From assembly GCA_040382235.1 (NCBI GenBank), contig JBEIFV010000008.1:1-64000 (forward strand): a stretch of 64,000 nucleotides of DNA, read 5' to 3'. Source of the DNA: JAEUOS01 sp040382235. GTDB taxonomy: Bacteria; Pseudomonadota; Gammaproteobacteria; Burkholderiales; JAEUOS01. Positions 60,994 through 64,000 of the stretch are shown here, piece by piece; position 1 is the first letter of the stretch, and the number at the start of each line of letters is the position of its first letter. The translations under genes and the position numbers were made by a program. The notes below the pieces were generated by a model. That model searched no databases, had not been told where the DNA came from, and was given only the letters and a program-made list of their open reading frames with translations.

Positions 60994-63900
60994 TTACTGG
61001 ATACGGGCGCGGTGGCCCGATGCGATGGCCGCCATCAGCTCGGCACGGAGCTTGGCCACGTAGTCGTCAACCTCTTGCTCGGTTTCCAGGTAGGTCTTGG
61101 CGCCCAGGTCTGCGGTGCGAACCACGCGGATCGGCTTGGCGGCCGCGGGTGCGGGTGGCGGGGGCGGGGTTGGCGTTCCACCCGGAGTGGCCGGGGATGG
61201 TGCTTTGACCGCAGCCTTGGCCTTGACGGCGGCGGCCACGGCGGCGGCAATCTTGTCCATCGCCTCATCCAGCAGTTCACCTGCGCGCTGCTGCAAAAAC
61301 ATGATGCGCGGAATGCTCACCAGCGCGGCGAGCTGCGCCTTCAGCTCTTGCAGTGGCCGCAGCACGGCGTTACGCACGTTGGGCTCTGCTTGGGCATCGT
61401 CCAGGGCATCCGTGGCTTCCTTGATCTTGGCGTCGAGGGACAGTAGCGCCTTCTCGCGCCGTTCGCTGGCCAACGCTTCGTTGACTTTCTCGACAGTCGC
61501 GAGCAAGGCCTCGATGCGGTTGACCTGCGCGTAGGGCACCGTGTTGGCACGGATGGCCTCCAGGTCGCTCAACGGTTGCGCTGAAACGGCATCCTTGGCC
61601 AGTGCCTCGCGGTTGTCGGCAAAGCTAGCCAGGCCGTCGAGCATGCGAGCCCAGACCGGGGCCTGGGTCTTGTAGAAGCTGAGCACATCGTGCGTGTCCT
61701 CGGCCAGGTCCAGCCAATCGTCGCGGGACGACAGCATGGCGTTCAAGAACTCAAAGGGGTCACGGATGGCTAGTTGACGGTCAATCGCCTGAAGGGCTTT
61801 GGCGATCTCTGCGGCGCCCGGGTGGTGCTTCTGCTCGGCCTTGACCTTGGCACGCTCAAGCGCGACCTTCCGCTGGCCCAGGTTGTCGCGGTACGCCGCC
61901 ACCAGGCCGTCTTCGTCATCCGGCGGCTGAAGGGAGAAGATTTCGCGGTGCAGGTCGCGTGCCTTGGTGCGGGTGCCGGCATCGGCAGACTTGCGCTTGA
62001 GGATGGACACCTGCTTGAAGCGCGCGGCCTTGGTCAACGGCTCGGCGGCGGACTTGGGATCGAGGTCTGAACCCTCCATCACCAGCTTGATCTCACCGGC
62101 CATGAACAGCCGGGCGATCAGCAGCACCGTTTCCAGCTCAGGCCGCCAGCCCCAGGGCGCGCCGGCAAACCGCTCCACCACGTCGGACAGCAGCACGCGG
62201 CTGGCGCCGGCCGCCACGGTGAGGTACTGGCGCATCTCACCTATGGCCAGGGCGTTGCCGTCTTCGCCGTCGAGTGCGATCTTGTATTGCCCGTGCGTAT
62301 CGGCCAACAGCACGGCGCGGATCTCGGCGGCCGGGTCGGCCTGGCGCACCTTGATGTAGCCGAGCTTGGAGTAGGTGTTGGAGACGAGGTAGTTCAGCGC
62401 CTCGTCCAGCAGACCGGACGGCTCCTGAGGCTTGAGGGTGAGTTTCTGGCCCAGGGCGTAGAAGTCGCCCTGCCTCAACAGGTCCGACAACTGCCCGAGG
62501 ATGCGCTTCTTTCGCTCGCGGTTTTCTTCCTTGCGATCCAGCAGGATGCGCTTGAGCGACGGCGTGGCGGAGTCGGCCTTGGGTCCCGCGATGTACTTTT
62601 CGATCTGCGCGTAGGTGCGCAGCTCCACGTCCACCCGGGCGTCGTTGGCCATGCGCAGGATGGCGCGGCCGGCGCCCTCCACGCTTCGACCGATGCACTT
62701 GGCTTCGGTCATCAGCTCGTAGTCGGCGCCCACGGGTGAGAGCACTTCCAACGTGAGTTGCTGGTTGGCCTGGCGCCACGGCGCGCCGTCGAGCAGACGG
62801 TTGAACTCGTAGTCGGTCTTGGTGTCGCGGTGGCGCACCTTGGTTTGGCCGCTGAGCATTTCGTCAAACACCAGCTCGCACACCAGGCGCGAGACCTCGG
62901 CTGCCGAGATCTCGACCGACTTGATCTCCTGCGAAACATCGCGCTCTTCGTTGGTCAGGAAAAACCAGAGGTCGCCGTTGCGGCTGACCAGGTTCTGCCG
63001 CTCCAGCCGGGCCAGGCTCTCCTGGATCTGGCGCTTCAAGGCCAGTTTGTCGGCATCCACACGGTCCAGGCACAGGGTGGCCAGGTTGTCCACGGTGGCC
63101 TTGACGGCATCGGCATAGCGGATCAGGAACAGCGCGCGCAGCAGCTTGATGTCCCACGGCTCCAGCGCCGGGTTTTCGCCGGCCTGGTCGATGGCGCGCT
63201 TGACGGTCGAATCGAGAAAGCTCTCGATGGACGGGTAGAAGTCGTACAGCGGGACAAAAGCGTCGATGTCCTTGTTGCCGTTGCTGATTGCTGCGGTCTG
63301 GAACGCATCGAGCATCGAGCGTTCACCGCGTGCGAGATGGCGCCCGGTGGCGCCCACCTTGCGGATGGACTCGAACACCTTCTGCAGCAGTTGGAACTGG
63401 TACGGCGCAAAGGGGTAGTGCGCGGCGTAGTCCTCGGCGTCCTTGAAGCGCGGGAAGGCCACGGCGTGGTCAGCGAACGAGAGCTGGTTGTTGATGATGT
63501 CGCCCTTTGCCTTCCACACCGCCAGGAGCGCTGCCTTGGCAGCGGGTGTCTTCTCCAGAAGGCGCTGCGCGATCACTTCGTCGGTGTTGGAGCTGGACAG
63601 CGACAGCCTGGTGTGGAATCGCGCGGTGATCTTGGAAAAGTCGTTGGTGCGCGACTGGTTGGCTTCGCCCAGCGTGGCGTCGATGTCCTCCTGGCTGGTG
63701 ACGATGACCCAGGCTCGGCCCTTGCACAGCGTGCCCAGTTCCTCGGTGATGGTTTGCAGGTTCAGCATCAGCTGGGTGTTCTTGCCGATGAACTGCCCCA
63801 CCTCGTCGACAAGGAACACGATCCGGTGGCCAGGGCCTTTGGCATCGAGGTAGGCACGCACGAGTTCGGCGAAACCTTCGATGTTGATGCGATAGGCATC

Positions 63901-64000
63901 GCGCGCCTCGTCGAACCACTTGCCGGCCGATTCAATCGACATCTTGAGCGCTTTGCTCAGGCCGGCGATCACGTCATCACGCAGGAAGTCGACAGCGTCG
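60994..64000 (-). CDS. brxC: BREX P-loop ATPase BrxC, partial
   Basis: At least 992 residues are encoded, and the 5' end lies beyond the window. The visible N-terminal part includes a Walker-B-like strand RIVFLVDEVGQFI; Walker A would lie beyond the edge. The C-terminus has an Ala/Pro-rich segment (VKAPSPATPGGTPTPPPPP) before a final helical part. It precedes pglX by 24 nt, the usual type I BREX order. brxA and brxB are expected upstream of the window end. Confidence 0.93.
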   Translation of the reverse strand, partial: DAVDFLRDDVIAGLSKALKMSIESAGKWFDEARDAYRINIEGFAELVRAYLDAKGPGHRIVFLVDEVGQFIGKNTQLMLNLQTITEELGTLCKGRAWVIVTSQEDIDATLGEANQSRTNDFSKITARFHTRLSLSSSNTDEVIAQRLLEKTPAAKAALLAVWKAKGDIINNQLSFADHAVAFPRFKDAEDYAAHYPFAPYQFQLLQKVFESIRKVGATGRHLARGERSMLDAFQTAAISNGNKDIDAFVPLYDFYPSIESFLDSTVKRAIDQAGENPALEPWDIKLLRALFLIRYADAVKATVDNLATLCLDRVDADKLALKRQIQESLARLERQNLVSRNGDLWFFLTNEERDVSQEIKSVEISAAEVSRLVCELVFDEMLSGQTKVRHRDTKTDYEFNRLLDGAPWRQANQQLTLEVLSPVGADYELMTEAKCIGRSVEGAGRAILRMANDARVDVELRTYAQIEKYIAGPKADSATPSLKRILLDRKEENRERKKRILGQLSDLLRQGDFYALGQKLTLKPQEPSGLLDEALNYLVSNTYSKLGYIKVRQADPAAEIRAVLLADTHGQYKIALDGEDGNALAIGEMRQYLTVAAGASRVLLSDVVERFAGAPWGWRPELETVLLIARLFMAGEIKLVMEGSDLDPKSAAEPLTKAARFKQVSILKRKSADAGTRTKARDLHREIFSLQPPDDEDGLVAAYRDNLGQRKVALERAKVKAEQKHHPGAAEIAKALQAIDRQLAIRDPFEFLNAMLSSRDDWLDLAEDTHDVLSFYKTQAPVWARMLDGLASFADNREALAKDAVSAQPLSDLEAIRANTVPYAQVNRIEALLATVEKVNEALASERREKALLSLDAKIKEATDALDDAQAEPNVRNAVLRPLQELKAQLAALVSIPRIMFLQQRAGELLDEAMDKIAAAVAAAVKAKAAVKAPSPATPGGTPTPPPPPAPAAAKPIRVVRTADLGAKTYLETEQEVDDYVAKLRAELMAAIASGHRARIQ

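Overview
The window looks like the chromosome of a high-GC betaproteobacterium (inference). The supporting genes are a PhaM-type polyhydroxyalkanoate granule protein, a FIST sensor, a TRAP/acyl-CoA synthetase/flavin monooxygenase/DUF2783 catabolic operon and a complete tRNA-Arg(CCG). No rRNA, integrase, transposase or CRISPR array was seen. The window has three parts.

Region 1 (about 1-27,550) is an accessory island. It opens with a hipBA toxin-antitoxin pair, then a VWA-domain gene and a macrodomain-like gene on opposite strands, and a WYL regulator. Next comes a defence-type block: two DUF1016 genes (one truncated, one frameshifted), KilA-N, HIT, an HNH nuclease with an SBD-like N-terminus, and DUF488. 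The core is a pair of convergent operons. The plus-strand operon (11.2-19.1 kb) encodes a canonical MetK, a 98-aa protein, a 218-aa protein, an HD hydrolase, a MoxR-type AAA+ ATPase, a 153-aa protein, a HEFLH/VWA protein and a second, divergent MetK. The minus-strand operon (24.4-19.3 kb) encodes two unknown proteins, an HDAC-fold amidohydrolase, a SIMPL-like protein, a second WYL regulator and an unknown protein. A sirtuin, a dead ARPP-1-like gene, tRNA-Arg and a higBA pair close the region.

The main result is regulatory. Both convergent operons begin with the same ~160-nt leader, which has its own promoter, an antiterminator and an intrinsic terminator. The residues of its core match the SAM-contacting positions of the SAM-I riboswitch clan, although P4 is missing. 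Three SAM-II-like riboswitches, each with an inserted hairpin, lie just before metK, before the 218-aa gene and before a 19-codon remnant of metK that is coupled to moxR. The MoxR/VWA machine therefore appears to be controlled by S-adenosylmethionine and to carry its own AdoMet synthetases. A 15-bp inverted repeat occurs at three promoters in the island and is a candidate WYL operator. Several components have a dead second copy (HD, SIMPL-like), so the module has been duplicated and is decaying.

Region 2 (27.6-45.7 kb) is mostly housekeeping and catabolism: Tex, ChaC, an FAH-family hydrolase, an ECF sigma factor with a probable membrane partner, a methyltransferase, the TRAP/CoA-ligase/enoyl-CoA hydratase/monooxygenase operon, PhaM, FIST and a tandem Hsp20 cluster whose third member is broken.

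Region 3 (45.7-64 kb) is a second defence island on the minus strand. A type I-like BREX operon (brxC, cut by the window end; pglX; pglZ; brxL) carries a DUF1016 nuclease and a reverse transcriptase-nitrilase fusion between pglX and pglZ. The three genes are joined by stop/start overlaps. A three-gene cassette of unknown function, with a frameshifted TPR gene, follows brxL.
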